Source: Aspidiotus rigidus
Lineage: Eukaryota; Arthropoda; Insecta; Hemiptera; Diaspididae
Direction: 5' to 3'
Assembly (NCBI GenBank): GCA_035079385.1
Contig: JAVHKY010000034.1
Span: forward strand, 2,356,001 to 2,420,000
DNA: 64,000 bases
A model generated the notes under the pieces. The model did no database searches. It was not told the origin of the DNA and was given only the letters and a program-made list of their open reading frames with translations. This document shows positions 20,696-32,799 of the stretch, in pieces (position 1 is the stretch's first letter; the number at the start of each line of letters is the position of its first letter). Position numbers and translations under genes: made by a program.

Positions 20696-22045
20696 TACTT
20701 CGACGGGTTCCCTTCGTATCTTCTCCCACTTATTCCCTCGCGAAATTCTCGTACCGTTAGTTCAAATCCGGAGTTGATTTTGAGTCACCCTATTCTGTAC
20801 AAAAAATGAGCTTCCTTGGCTGATAGGCCTAAAGGTGATATTCTTTTTCCGGGATCAACCGTATGATCTTTCAATGTGGTCGATTTATTTCCCAACGTCC
20901 CTAAAGGTACAGCCATTCAATGTACGGGCGACCCGTTAGTTCAATCAAGTACCTATGGAATTTTTCAATTTGCTTAATATCTGTTGGTCCCCCAATTTCT
21001 GTAAATTTAATAAGAAATTTTCCAAGTTTTCCAAGGAGGTTGGTATCCTTATCGGTTCCCCATTGAGTTCTATAATCTCGTAGGTCTTTATGTCCAAATT
21101 TGAGATCAATCTTTTCTTTTCAGGTCAGGTATTTCTAAGTTATATTGGCACAAGTACGTCGACAATGTGTTCTGCACGTGGACTGGTCCTCAAGCTCTCT
21201 TCTTGGAATCTAAACGAGCAATATCCTTCCATAAAATTTACTTTAAATGTTGGTGGCTCGTCTACCAATTACCTGGATTTGATGATCTCTGAAAGTAACT
21301 GCGTCCATGAATTTGCTATCTATAGGAAAGATACTTCGACTGATATTGTTATAATCCACGGAAAGTCTTTTTGTTCTGTTGCTCGCACGTTCGCTACATT
21401 TAATAGCTTAATCCAACGGTGAATCAATCCGCTTTCTACAAGGAGTTGTTGACTATAAAACACTTGTCCAAAGTGAGTGAGGTCAATTTGGACATCGACC
21501 TCATGGTTTGCAAAAAGATTACAAAGAAATACCTCGATTCTACTTCCTCCTCCCCGCGCGATATGAACCGAGATGGTCGGAAGCGCTGGACCAGGCTCCC
21601 ATTCTTGGGGAAGTTTTCCTCACAGTTGGGTCGTGTCCTCCGCCCCTCTAGTTTTCGTCCCGCGCATTATAATCTCAATATACTACTGTTGAAAGTTTAC
21701 TGGTTAAGCTTCAGGATCCTGTTTCGCCGGTCGAAATGAATGGTGTTAATAAGGTGGACAGCGGTGATCGTAAGGGAGTTAACATCGATGAGATTGGCCG
21801 TCAGCTCAATCAAGAGTGGCTGAACACAGGAAAGCTTGGGAAAAGAAGAGTACGTGTGAACTATCTTTTGCGGACCATCTCATTACCGATGGTCGCAGCT
21901 TCAAAGAAAAGTCTGAAGTCCTCCTCCACAAGGAAAACACATATTTTAAACGTATTGTGCTTGAGAATATCGAAATAATCCGTCATAGAATAGCGAAAAC
22001 TTTAATGTGCTCAACAGAACGCGATAAATTATTGCAACTTTGAGG
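20696..22045 (+). pseudogene. PLE C, heavily decayed, tandem to B
   Basis: Begins inside the RT (RRVPFVSSPTYSLAKF, then FKSGVDFESPYSV) directly at the end of B. Later frames give NEQYPSIKFTLNVGGSSTNY, SKVSEVNLDIDLMVCKKITK and an altered nuclease (DEIGRQ, FADHLITDGRSF). The central YVDD region is scrambled (SYIGTSTSTMC). Many frameshifts and stops; 3' truncated before the terminal motifs, so no hammerhead is kept. Confidence 0.8.
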
Positions 22046-24640
22046 GTAAACTATAAAAAATCACATGCGTTATCTATTTCCTAAAAAGTGATAACCAGTT
22101 GTAAGGTGACATAATAAGCTAGTGCCAACAGAATTTGTTTAGACATTCTGTTCACACATCAACGCCCAAGATGAGTAATCATTGAGCTGATTTACATGGT
22201 AGACGCGAAAAATTTGTGAGATAACAATGAGAATGCAAGAATAATGCGAACTGATTTTTCATTGAAGACACAGCAAATAATAGAACAACGTACGTTCACA
22301 TCGAGTTAACCACCAGTAAAGTAAATATTTGATTAATCACTTCTAAAACAAAATAGTCGAACAAAATCGATTAAAAGGAATGTCTGAAGGTTATGTCACC
22401 GGTCAATGTAGCATCAAAAAACTGTACGTGATAGGAGTAGCGTCAGGAGAAGAAAAAAAAAGTATTTGTAATTAATTTGGTACAATGGCTTTGTTATTAT
22501 TCACGTATAATAGACTGCATAATTATAAAAGAGCAAGAGATGTAAATAATTTAACGACGAGCAAACTCCAAGTCGATACATTTATTCCTCGTTTTTTTTT
22601 TCTTTCTTTGGTATGTTTGTGTGTGTGTCGCAACTTCAATTACTTCACAAAAAACAACAGCGACTTACAGGCAGGAAAAGCATAATCAGCTCGCACCGTA
22701 TTAAGACATTATGGCAACCTTATCGGGTCAGAAAAATCTGGTCGAAGTGCACACATAACGTGTATTAATTCGAAAAATAATACATTTCAACGTAACAATT
22801 TTACAAAATTATAGAAGTGGTATATCGATCACGTAACCTTTTATCGTAGGTACGTTTGGAGCGAGTTAATTTTCTTCATTCGCTATACACAGCTTGTTTC
22901 TTCTCTCCCGCTCCCACCCCAATACGTGAGCTTTTCCTCTTTCACAAGAGTATTTCCTGTGATCGTGAACTGTATACAGGCATAATTTGATACAATACAA
23001 AAAAGTGAAATGAAAGAAGATAGTGTAAACGCGCGCACATTCGTGCCCATTGAAGCGAGCGAGGTAGACTTTTTTTTTTACGAAAAATCAACAGTATCTA
23101 TAACGACATCATTGTCGACGAGTTCGCATCTATTGTAAATTACGACTTTTCGAACGTAGGAGAAAGATTCAGCACCTCGATCTCGTGGGAAATAACAAAT
23201 TCGCTGGCGTTTTTCCTTCCTCATACATATATACCATCTATAGAAGTATTTTTAAGTATCCGCTCCCGCTCGTCCAGTTTTCGAAAAATTTCTTGGCTCG
23301 AAGAAAACTGTTTACAAAACTTCGCTCGGCAAAAAGTTCGAGAAAACCTTTGCCAGTGTATCGATGTTGTTCTTGTTTTGTTATTGTTCGCAAAGTTGAA
23401 AACTCTGGAGGCCTCGCACGCTGAAAAGCGAGAACAGCCAAAACAGAACGAAGAATATAAATAAGAGGTATAAACGTTGTTGTATAATACGTATTTTCGT
23501 CGAATTGGCTGCCGGCAACACTTTTTTACATCGAAGTGTTGTCGACTTTTTGAATTATCGCTTACACTTTGACGTTTCGTGGTCGACTTTTTCGAATGAA
23601 ATTGACGTATTGGAAAATTTCTGAAAAATTCCAAAAAAAGTCCAAAGCAATTACGGCAAAAGATGTTGAAATATTATACCGTACATGAAAGTACGAACAG
23701 GAAACAATTTTTCAAACAGGAAGTAAAAGAGACGAGAAACTCCAATCTCACGGTTCGGATTTCTCAAATATTAATAAAAACTGCGGAGACTCAGTTTTCA
23801 AAAACTGAATATAGAAAAGTGAAAACTGGAGCAAGGTCACAGGTGATACGTATTATAAAAAAAAAATCTCGCGAGCCCAACGAAGCTGGAGTATCGCAGT
23901 CGCGTGTCACACAATTTGTGAATTATTTTACGAAAGATAAATTGGTTTATTTATTAGATATAGAGAGCATTGTATTCCACTTTTCCTCGAGTACTTTATT
24001 AATTATCCTATTAAAAGATGTTTAGAAACAATAATCATCTTAATAATCACCTATAGATATGAAATTACTCAACGTTTGTTTCTGTCTACTATATGTGAGA
24101 CCTCATTGAATATGGTCCAAAAATAATTGAAAACTATCCTATCAAAGGGCGATTGATAATTTCTCTATTTCTTGTAGTTTTATCAATCTCTATTCGCAAA
24201 AAAATGGAAAAAATTTTGTTCTGTTTATATTGATGTAGATCGGTTACCATCATAAAGCTTGTCGGTCTGTCTCTGCTCTTATCAAAACCACATCAAAACG
24301 GAACAAATATTACTGTCTTGCAGGTGCAATTTGAAAGGGAATACGTCTTTTAAAATTTTCGAATCATTCATCGATCAAAATGATACGAGTAAGTTCTTGG
24401 TATGAGTCGATCTCAGAAAAGTCGGCCGTTGTGTCAAACTACGTCCTGAAAACCGGGAAACATTCTGTCGCTCACAGAAAACTGAATAAAAATTTTTGCG
24501 TTTCTAGGCTCGACTATGTGAACAGAAGAGGAGAAAACCAAGAAAGAAGAATGTTTCTGCCAGTCGATGATTGTTGCCAGGCAAAATGTAAGCGAAAATA
24601 TGATACAATAGTTTTTACAATCACGACCACAGACGGAAAT
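22046..24640. other. no recognisable gene
   Basis: Unique-looking DNA with short open frames only (for example 23,663-24,025) and no domain resemblance. No splice-flanked exon chain could be built by eye. Confidence 0.4.
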
Positions 24641-25370
24641 GCGAGACAACCCCAGCTCTAGTGAGGCCGCTGCGCCTACTGATACACCTACCTGGAGCCA
24701 AGTGATTTCCCGACGTGTCTCGAGGAAGAACCAGCTCAACTAAAAGCTGGCTCTCTAATATGCCTACCTCTCGGCCTGCAAATAGGTACTGTAGCCAAGA
24801 GAATCCAACAGCAGCTCCAATTTGGTGAAGGGGACGAGTGCAAAGTGATGAAGTCAGCTGACCAATGTATGCAGTGATTGTCCAAGGAGCGAGAGAAAAA
24901 CTCTCTCTCACCGTTTTTAACATCAAAGTAGTTGCCACAAGGTTCACCGAAGTGGGTGAAATGGTACTAGAGTACCAACACTCATCAGAAGAAGCCGTTG
25001 ATACTTTGAGAGTGACGGTTTCCTCAAGAGTACGAGCCATAAGACCTAAGTGGTTTCCTTTTAAGGTACGTAACAATAATTAAACTCCGCAGTCCCCAGA
25101 CCAGCTAAAGGCTGTCATAGGCGAGAAGGCAGACGTGAGGAAGCCGACGAGGAAGAAACCCATACTGTTTCTCGTCGGTCACCAAGGAAGAAATCCTAAA
25201 TGAAGTCCGGGGCGCAATCAGATGACTCGACACTGCTTGTTGACACATTCCATATGGTAGCTGCTGAAGGACTGTTACCCAAGTGGTGGAAGAAAGCCAA
25301 GCTAGCTTTGACCGAGAAGAAGGATGACCCACCTGTCCTGCCATTCTCTGTTGAATAACTAACGCGCTGG
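24640..25370 (+). pseudogene. LINE relic (R1/Jockey-like region before the RT)
   Basis: Fragments in several frames: PTWSQVISRRVSRKNQLN near 24,690; VTKEEILNEVRGAIR near 25,175, resembling the segment before the GPDGI motif; then FHMVAAEGLLPKWWKKAKLA near 25,245, the FPxxWKxAxLVLxxK motif ahead of RT domain 1. The middle (24,865-25,083) is open but unrecognised. A short, rearranged LINE remnant; clade not certain. Confidence 0.5.
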
Positions 25371-25540
25371 GAAATAAATTTTTCGCAGAAAATGGGATGA
25401 AAGATGCCGAAAATAGGGTTCAACGCCGAATAAGGTCAAAAATAACAACTTAGTTGGATATCGTCTAAGATCACGCGGGACTTTCAACGAAAAATTTGTG
25501 AATTTTAGAATTGTATAGCTAAAGGAGGAACTTGCGACTG

Positions 25541-25706
25541 CAACCAGTGCGTGCGTGTATGGGATAAGTAGATATGGCTAACTTCGATCTAACCACCCAC
25601 TGGATCCAGATTGAGCAAAGTTGCAACCAGTGCGTGCGTGTATGGGATAGGTAGATATGCCTAACTTCGATCTAACCACCTACTGGATCCAGATTGAGTA
25701 AAGTTG
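25541..25706. repeat. 83-bp tandem duplication
   Basis: Two copies of a unit starting CAACCAGTGCGTGCGTGTAT (25,541 and 25,624) that differ at a handful of positions. Lies shortly upstream of PLE G. Confidence 0.9.
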
Positions 25707-26003
25707 ACAACAAATTAGTCTTCTCCCAACCAGTGACCATCTAGCAGCCGTACGTACACCTGCACATCAAGAAATCATACTTCATCGAGGACTAATTAAA
25801 CATATGTACTAACAAAATCGCCCGCAACCTTCCACTCATACCTTACGTCTTCTTTCCTGACTGTCCACGAAAAGTATCCGTAGTTCACTTTCCCGATCCA
25901 CACTCAGAAAATCTATAGTACTCTTCACCATATCTCGACAACATCTTGGATCCAATTAGAACGACAAATATTACAACGAGTAAATGAATTAAGAAACTCG
26001 AGC

Positions 26004-26393
26004 TTGTCCAGTTTGCTACACCCATGTGAGTTGGAATTAATCATTCAGTCTATTAATGATGATTGTCGTGAGTTTAAGGCTAAGCTTAAAGCTAGAAAAA
26101 ATAAAAAGATATTCTCTCTATTGGATTTCAAGGCCCAGACCTTCGGGGATGACCATGATCAGGTTGGGTTAGTCCAAGAATTTCACCCCCGTGTTATAAA
26201 TAACAGTCAGATGGAGATCAGTAATGATGAGCTGAATCTGTTGGAGAAGGGTTTGAAGTTCAGTTTACCTCCTCTTGATAATGCCAATGCCCTGGCTAAT
26301 GTGGTCACTGATTTAACCGTGAAGATTGGTCCCGGTATCAATACCCAAAAAACCTACGCCGATTTAGTCCGCAATACCCACTTCCACGCATAA
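26004..26393 (+). pseudogene. PLE G N-terminal region
   Basis: 129 codons before a stop: LHPCELELIIQSINDDCREF, KNKKIFSLLDFKAQTF, EISNDELNLLEKGLKFSLPP, ALANVVTDLTVKIG. The LNLLxxGLxFxP phrase precedes the RT in many PLEs. The stop at 26,391 is followed in the same frame by RT sequence, so it is an inactivating point change rather than a natural end. Confidence 0.75.
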
Positions 26394-26411
26394 ATAAACA
26401 CTGCGAAAGGG

Positions 26412-27180
26412 TTGATTACAGGGTTGAAGAGGAGGCTGAGGAAGGAGGAGACTATACTTACAAAGGCCGACAAAGGGAGTTCCATCGTTGCGATGGATAA
26501 GGCTACTTACCATTTTAAGGTGGACCAGTGCGGGGCCACGGAAAATCCCCTCTTCAATTTCCCTCACTATATCGAAGAGGTTCGGAATGCTATTAAAAGT
26601 TCTGGTATCGTTACCAAACCCTCAGTGAAAAAACGTTTGCTCGAGCCTAACCCAGTACCACCTTTACTGTACGGGTTGCCTAAAGTTCATAAGGCCAATA
26701 CTCCCATGCGGCCTGTTATATCCTACGTCCCCTCCCCCGCCTACTCGCTCGCCAAATACCTGGACCTTCGGTTCAAATATCATATTGAATACGAGTCTCC
26801 TTACTCCGTCAAAAATTCAGTCTCCTTGGCCAATAGGCTCAAAGATGAAGTACTCTCCCCTGGTACTATTTTATGCTCTTTCGATGTGGTCGGTCTGTTT
26901 CCAAACATCCCAAAAGCGGCCACTTTCCAATATTTAGGCGACCTTCTTGTTAAATTTAATACTCCTCAGAGTTGCAGGAGTTATTTGATTTACTCAACGT
27001 CTGCTGGTCCCCTAATTTTTGTAAATTTAATAATAAATATGTTGAATTCCCGGAGGAACTGAGCCCCATTGGATCCCCGTTGGGTTCCCTTGTTTCGGAG
27101 GTCTTCATGCCGAAATTTGAGGCTGACCTCTTTTCCTCGGGACAGATATTCTTAAATCATGTTCACTATTGACACAGAGG
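26412..27180 (+). pseudogene. PLE G reverse transcriptase, catalytic motif lost
   Basis: Shows RT1 LTKADKGSSIVAMDK, RT2 LPKVHKANTPMRPVISYVPS, and motif A ILCSFDVVGLFPNIPK. After a frameshift near 26,970 motif B reads SPIGSPLGSLVSEVFM. At 27,165-27,200 the block that reads HYWHRYVDDxLCAWTG in good copies reads HY*HRGVNGVLCAWTG here: the Trp is a stop and both catalytic Asp residues are gone. The protein cannot polymerise. Confidence 0.85.
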
Positions 27181-27189
27181 TGTCAATGG

Positions 27190-28133
27190 CGTGCTATGTG
27201 CGTGGACAGGTCCCCGGGAACTCCTTGATGAGTTTCTTAAGTATCTAAATGCTCAGTTTCCCTCCATAAAATTTACTTTGGAGGTTGGTAATTCTACTAT
27301 CAACTTCTTTGACCTTACCATCTCCGAAAGAGATGGGGCGGGCCCGTGAGTTCACAATATACAGAAAAGAAACATCGACAGATATTGTTGTCCACGGCGC
27401 GGCGCGTCATTCTGCCCTGTCACCCACAAAATAGCTGCTTTTAATAGTTTCATTCATCGACTCACTCACATCCCTTTGAGTCAAGCAGCCTTCCAGAAGG
27501 AACTACGTACTACAAAGTATTTGGCTCGAGTAAATGAGGTCAACTTGGACATTGACATGATGGTCCGTAGGAAGATCACGCGGCAATGCCTTGATTCTAC
27601 TACCTCCTTCCCTCGGGCGGGGAATCGTGAAGGCAGAAAGCGTTGGATTAAGCTCCCCTTCGTGGGTAAGTTTTCGTCAGATTTGAGTCGCGTCCTTCGG
27701 CCTTTTGATTTCCGGCCGGTTTTCTATAATGCTAATACATTACAAGGACTGTTCTTTACCACCATCACAGAGGAGTGGGGTTTATAGTATAAAATGTAAC
27801 GACTGTGACGGAGTCTACATAGGTGAGACCGGTCGCCAGCTCCAAATAAGGGTAGCTGAGCACTTGAAGGCCTGGAAAAAGGGTACCTTGGGAGAATCGG
27901 CCTTCGCGGACCACTTAATCACCTGTGCCCACAGTTTCAGTGAGGGGTCGGAGACCCTCCTCCATGGAGAAAGATCGCATTTAAAAAGAATGGCGCTAGA
28001 AAATATCGAGATCATTCGCCATCTGAACAGCGATAACGTAACCATACTTAACAGGTATATTCCGGACGAGGGATTGGTTGAACTAATTTATGAGTATGAC
28101 TCACATCGCGAGGAGTCGTTAGTTCAATCATGA
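27190..28133 (+). pseudogene. PLE G linker and GIY-YIG endonuclease
   Basis: Reads FLKYLNAQFPSIKFTLEVGN, shifts near 27,340, FNSFIHRLTHIPLSQAAFQK, LARVNEVNLDIDMMVRRKIT, then shifts again to the nuclease: GVYSIKCNDC, GVYIGETGRQLQIRVAEH, FADHLITCAHSFSEGSETLL, RYIPDEGLVELIYEYDSHRE, ending LVQS. All nuclease landmarks are kept in the last 142-codon frame (27,705-28,133). Confidence 0.85.
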
Positions 28134-28187
28134 TCTCACCATTGTTTTCTGTTGTCGACTGTTTCTCTGTCAGTCACTTTCTATTCT

Positions 28188-28225
28188 CCGCCCGTTGATG
28201 GCTTCTTAGCCGAAAGTGCTTGTGG
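28188..28225 (+). ncRNA. hammerhead-like motif, PLE G
   Basis: Helix I CCGC/GTGG (4 pairs, one G-U), core CCGTTGA, helix II GGCT/AGCC, GAA, helix III AGTGCT, then T at the cleavage position. Helix I and II sequences differ from all other copies, yet pairing is kept. Confidence 0.55.
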
Positions 28226-28304
28226 TAGTTCGTGTTGTTTTGTTTCTGTGGCTCTAGCACCTTTCTTAATTCATTTATTCGTTGTAGTATTTGTCGTTCT
28301 AATT

Positions 28305-28346
28305 ATGTCAGGCCGCAACTTAGAGGAACGAATCGTTTCATTCTAG
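28305..28346 (+). other. conserved PLE terminal motif, copy G
   Basis: ATG-led MSGRNLEERIVSF then stop, equivalent to 3,327-3,365 (A) and 44,815-44,856 (D). May be the start of the ORF of a following tandem unit. Confidence 0.55.
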
Positions 28347-31300
28347 GACCCACTTCGTGAAGTAAATTCCCTTCCTTTCCTTCAACAATTTTCTTCATCC
28401 TTCAACCCTCTCTTGTATCATAACACTCACACATGATCATACGACTTCGAGCTCTGTAGCCTCAATCCTTTGAAAATCATTCTTGATAATCGAAGATCAT
28501 TCAGTAGAAAGTATTAAGACATACGACACTCCCTCACCGAGAGGTCGATGAGTTCATCACAAGATAAGACAACAAGACTTAGTTATTTGATTTGCACAGC
28601 GGGAAGTTCCATTGCCCGTTTCGGGCGGTAATATTTTTCTGAATTTAGGAAACTTATCATGAAATAAGACGACCACGAAAAGCGAGTTTTCTATTTGGTT
28701 TCCCACTTATTCTCTTCGAAAGTTCACTCTAGAATTTTTCCATTTTCTAAATTCATGGTCTACAACGGGTATCGCTACTGCGAAGCATATTTTAATCCTC
28801 TTTAAAATTTCACCTATAATTTACCAAGTGCGCTGAAGACCACTATCCTCGCGTAATTAGCATAAAAGTTTTAAATCAAACTTTCAGACGTCGGTTGGTG
28901 TTTCTTGAATGAAGTCGTCATACCTCGGTTACATGAGCAGCCAATCGAAGCTCCAGCTGAGAATTTGTGAGGGGAAGAAAAGAATGATGACTAATTGAAA
29001 TTATAGAATGTTCAATATTTCAAAAAAATCGCCGCCGAACACCCATTCATAATAGCATATGTCACACTATACAAAAAGAACTCAGGTGATATTTTCTCCT
29101 ATACGAGGACGCTAACCTACGCGCAAATTTACAAGTGAAGACTGATCAACATTAAATAAGATGTAAAAACAATCGTTCGAGCGCTCCGACATTTGCCATT
29201 TCTTCTCGAGAACTTGTCGCATTCAGCGAATCGCGCTGCCTCCAAACCGACCAGGAGGTCCGTCATTGCGGAAAATTTAAATTTGTACGTACGCAGACCA
29301 ATAATTTCGACGCAATTCTTCGCAATCAAACTTGTTTACGATCAGGAAAAGACAAACGAAACGGCCGGCCGTTATCGAATGTGGGAGGGAAAATTGTTCC
29401 AACAGCGAGAGCGAAATTCACCGGAGTACATCTCAGCATGGCCACACATCGTTTTTAATTATGATAGTACTTCTGCAATAGATTTGTGCCAACCTCGTTC
29501 CGCAATAATAATATCGTTTACCGGTATGTGCCGCATCCGAACGCGTCCGGCCGAGCACGCATACAAAACTTTATCGATCATTATTACTATAATAAGCTAT
29601 ACCCATCTGGCTTTGAATAAATTCGCATAATTTCATAATTTCTCGCCACCATAGGGTAGAAGCATCACCGCGCGTAAAATGCGTCACACCTCGTCCATCG
29701 TTCTAAATCATAATTATCGCCCAAGCGTTCGCGGAGCATTACGGAAATGCTTTACCCTCTTCTGATATAGGTATAGTCAAAAATTACGAACGTAAATCGC
29801 GCAAAGGTAAAAATGAATTGAAATTACACGAAGAGCAATCTGAGTTCCAGCTGTGCTGCACTTTGTACTTATATTTATGAAAAACAATAATAACGATATT
29901 AGTGTATGTATGGTTGTCGTTAATAAACTCGCCTCGTAGAGCATGCGGAAAAAGTTGAGAAAACGAAATAAATATAAATTTTCGAAAGCCTCGACGCGTG
30001 ATCTCGAGAACAGCGAGAAATATAACAACCTCTATATACGAGACTTTTAATAAGATATATTTTCCGATTCATCGAGCCCCGTAAATACGCGGAAAATATA
30101 TTCAAATGAAGCACACCTTGAAGTGAGTAATCTACCTTTGTAAATCGTGGTAATAATGTGGTCCAGGCTAGAAAAAATCGTGGAAATTCGCGTAATAACA
30201 GTCGCAATGAGAATGGCCAACAACATTACCAAAATGAGAGGCGAGGTTGGTATATGCGTCGAGATGAAATTGTAACATGAAAGAGAGGCGAAAACGTGAT
30301 TCTCTTTAAAAAAAAAGGGAGAAAAACAACAGAAGAAGAAAACTCCCCATTCATTGTAATTCAACATGCATTCGCTTTTCTTCCCTTTGCGCGAAAAGCG
30401 CGCAAATTTTTAACGGGGAAAGAAACAAAAAAAAAAAAGAAAGTAATGCGGAAACTAGAAAAAGAAAAGACCAAATGAAGAATAAGAAGAGGTGAACAGG
30501 CCAAACCGGAAATGACCGTAAAGACAATTGCATCATTTCGACAATTCTATACGATAACCGAACGTCTCCTCTCTAATTTAGGTTTTACGTATACTTTTCA
30601 CTTCTCTGACGCACAAAGGGTAAACGCTGTCCGAGGAACGGAATAACATTTGCTTCGTGTTTTCGCGCGCAAAGACTTCGAAAATGCGAATATTATACCG
30701 AAGCTTTGCTCAATGTCTTACTGTTGAATGATTCATTTTCGTATGAGCGATTTTTCCACCTTCTTTTTCCTTCACTTCCGTTTTCATCTTTTTATACCTT
30801 TACAAGAGCAGTCTGAGATAGAGAATCACCGACAGAGAAGAACACTGGACTCATTCCTTTCTTCCAAATACGTATCTACGGAGAGGAGAATAGAAACTGG
30901 AGGCAATGCCTTGTTCATTCTAAGAAACTAAGCGGTAATTTGTTTCATACACGAAAACGTGTTGAACTACGTATCCTTATTTAAATTTTTAGTCAAACTC
31001 AGAGTGGGGAGACTGCTAAATGAGATACAGCCGTGGCTAACATTTGCAGGTGGTATGCCGGGACTGCCCAGCACCTACTAACCACCAGCGACAGAGCCAG
31101 AGTCCACTGTCTATTCCGTTACAGACGATGCGAATGAATGAGGAAAAAACTCAACTTCTATTCCATGTTCAGGTCTGTAGGGCTTTCCATTAGTGGACGC
31201 GGAAGAAGCCCCACTAGACAGTAAATACATTAAATCATGTATCCTCGTTTGGATTCTGCGCCTGGCAATTAGCAAACAGACAAAACAGTGAAGTCTGTTA

Positions 31301-31599
31301 CAGCGAGGCATGAAGGAGATGAGACTTATCCGGGTAACGGTCAGAAATTGTGTTTGGCGATTTCAAAACCCAACTTTTGCTATAATTTCGATCGTAGACG
31401 GGGAGAACGTGGTTTCTCTGGTTTTGATCCGGATAACGCAGGTCCAAAGCCGCCTCTACGGTTCTTCAATTTAGGGCGTGATTCAAATAAGAGTATTAAA
31501 GTGACTGGACTAATTTAGGATCTCCTCAAGACCAAATTTTCGATTGAATTTGCCAGCATGGTCCTAAAGACCTAATCAAAAAAGCTTCCAAGAAACTTA
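28347..31599. other. no recognisable gene
   Basis: Only short frames, including 145 open codons at 29,193-29,630 with no resemblance to known families. No repeats of note seen. Confidence 0.4.
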
Positions 31600-31800
31600 T
31601 AATATACTCAAATGAGTACAAAATTACAAAAAACCGCAAGGAATTACAGAATCAGCCTTCGAAAGCTTAAGGTTCAGCAACCATCTTCAAAGGGTGAACG
31701 AAAGAAAACGACTAATCCCAACACAGAGGAAACTAACAAGGTCATGACTGAGCTAGCGAGTCATCAAAATGTTAATCATTCTCGTAGGAATCTTCCTGGG
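31600..31800 (-). pseudogene. PLE I, 3' end fragment
   Basis: The minus strand resembles the 3' region of copies D, E and H, including a worn hammerhead-like zone (GAAGATGGTTG ... AACC at about 31,668-31,690) and the end of the endonuclease ORF (around 31,745-31,790). Followed by about 185 unrelated bases before the nuclease continues at 31,985. Confidence 0.6.
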
Positions 31801-31984
31801 AATCCGACCTGAGGAGATGGTACCAACGTTCACCAAAGGAATTATTCAAAGCTGCGGTCGACAAAGTGAAAATAGCTATGATGATCACCAAACTTCGGAC
31901 GGAGAAGGTGTAACCAAGAAGAAAAAGACCAATTCAATCAATTCCTCATCAGGAATGAAACTGTTTGATACGGTGAGTTCTTTA

Positions 31985-32285
31985 CTATTCCCATGTCGAA
32001 TAGTTTCAATTGTGTTTTATAGCACGAATTCTCTCTATGGAGGAAGATTTTAGATCTCTTTCAACCTGTGACCACTTTCAATTTAATGATCGGCGAAAGC
32101 CGACTCTCTTAATCTACCTTTCTCCCACGCCTTTTTATGCTCGGTTACTCTAATTTCGAGTTGGCGGCCAGTCATCCTTATATGGACTCCAGGGAAATCA
32201 TTGCAGGATATTATATATAGGCCACTCCTCTTGGCCATCGGAATGGGAGTCCTTCAATTCAAACATGAATATTTGTACTGACTTG
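31985..32285 (-). pseudogene. PLE I, GIY-YIG endonuclease fragment
   Basis: Minus-strand pieces match the nuclease core: AERSGVYxIxC-like, DDWPPTRN in place of GETGRQL, EHKKAWEKG-like, ADHLI-like and LLxxENS-like segments, all with frame damage. No RT remains; the 5' truncation is near 32,285. Confidence 0.6.
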
Positions 32286-32334
32286 AATTACAGTCTTCTT
32301 TAGCACCAACACGAATTATTAACACTTATCATAA

Positions 32335-32730
32335 CGAAACATTTGTCGCCCCGGCGGAGGAATAAATTCTCTGAAATTGGCATCAACAATGAGCGGCGAA
32401 GAAAACCAAAACGAATCTGCGACGATCAATCCCAACTCCGACTTGAGTCACGATATTGAAATGATAGAATCAAATGACAATCAGACTTCGCCCATCCAAT
32501 CTGCCAAAACAAATACGTGACTCGCTCAAGATATTGAAATGCTCCAAATACTACAAACAGACGCTAAGTTATTGGAAGCCGTCATCGAAGACGTTATTGC
32601 CGACCACAATCTCATTGTATCGATACTTCACAAACAAGAGCTGATCTCGACAGACACTCCTTTTGGAGTTGTTCACTGTGAATATTCACCACCGATCGTC
32701 GGTTATAGTATATAAATGAAGGATATCCAT
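32335..32730 (+). other. possible LTR-retrotransposon leader and gag start
   Basis: ACGAAACATTTGTCGCC resembles the leader just after an LTR, and an ATG soon after (32,390) opens MSGEENQNESATINPNSDLS, then one stop (32,518), then QDIEMLQILQTDAKLLEAVI. A similar CCGAAACATTTGGTGC occurs on the minus strand near 34,650. No LTR pair, protease or integrase was found, so this is tentative. Confidence 0.25.
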
Positions 32731-32799
32731 GGAGACGATCGATTTCTTTGTGTTGAATAGGGAATAAATGTGGTATAAAGATTAAAATAAAAATAAGTA

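Larger units (their letters stand above)
25930..28346 (+). mobile_element. Penelope-like element G, nearly full length
   Basis: The longest sense copy of the family: N-terminal region, RT, linker, GIY-YIG endonuclease, and 3' end with hammerhead-like motif and the terminal ATG motif. The 5' limit is approximate; coding continues upstream of the first Met at 26,004 (QLERQILQRVNELRNSS). Broken by stops and frameshifts, so not autonomous. Confidence 0.8.

Noticed and set aside
24621..25076. 151-codon minus-strand open frame
   Set aside because: It is the antisense shadow of plus-strand LINE-like sequence and has no motif of its own.
29193..29630. 145-codon open frame
   Set aside because: No family resemblance, no splice context, composition like chance; not called as a gene.
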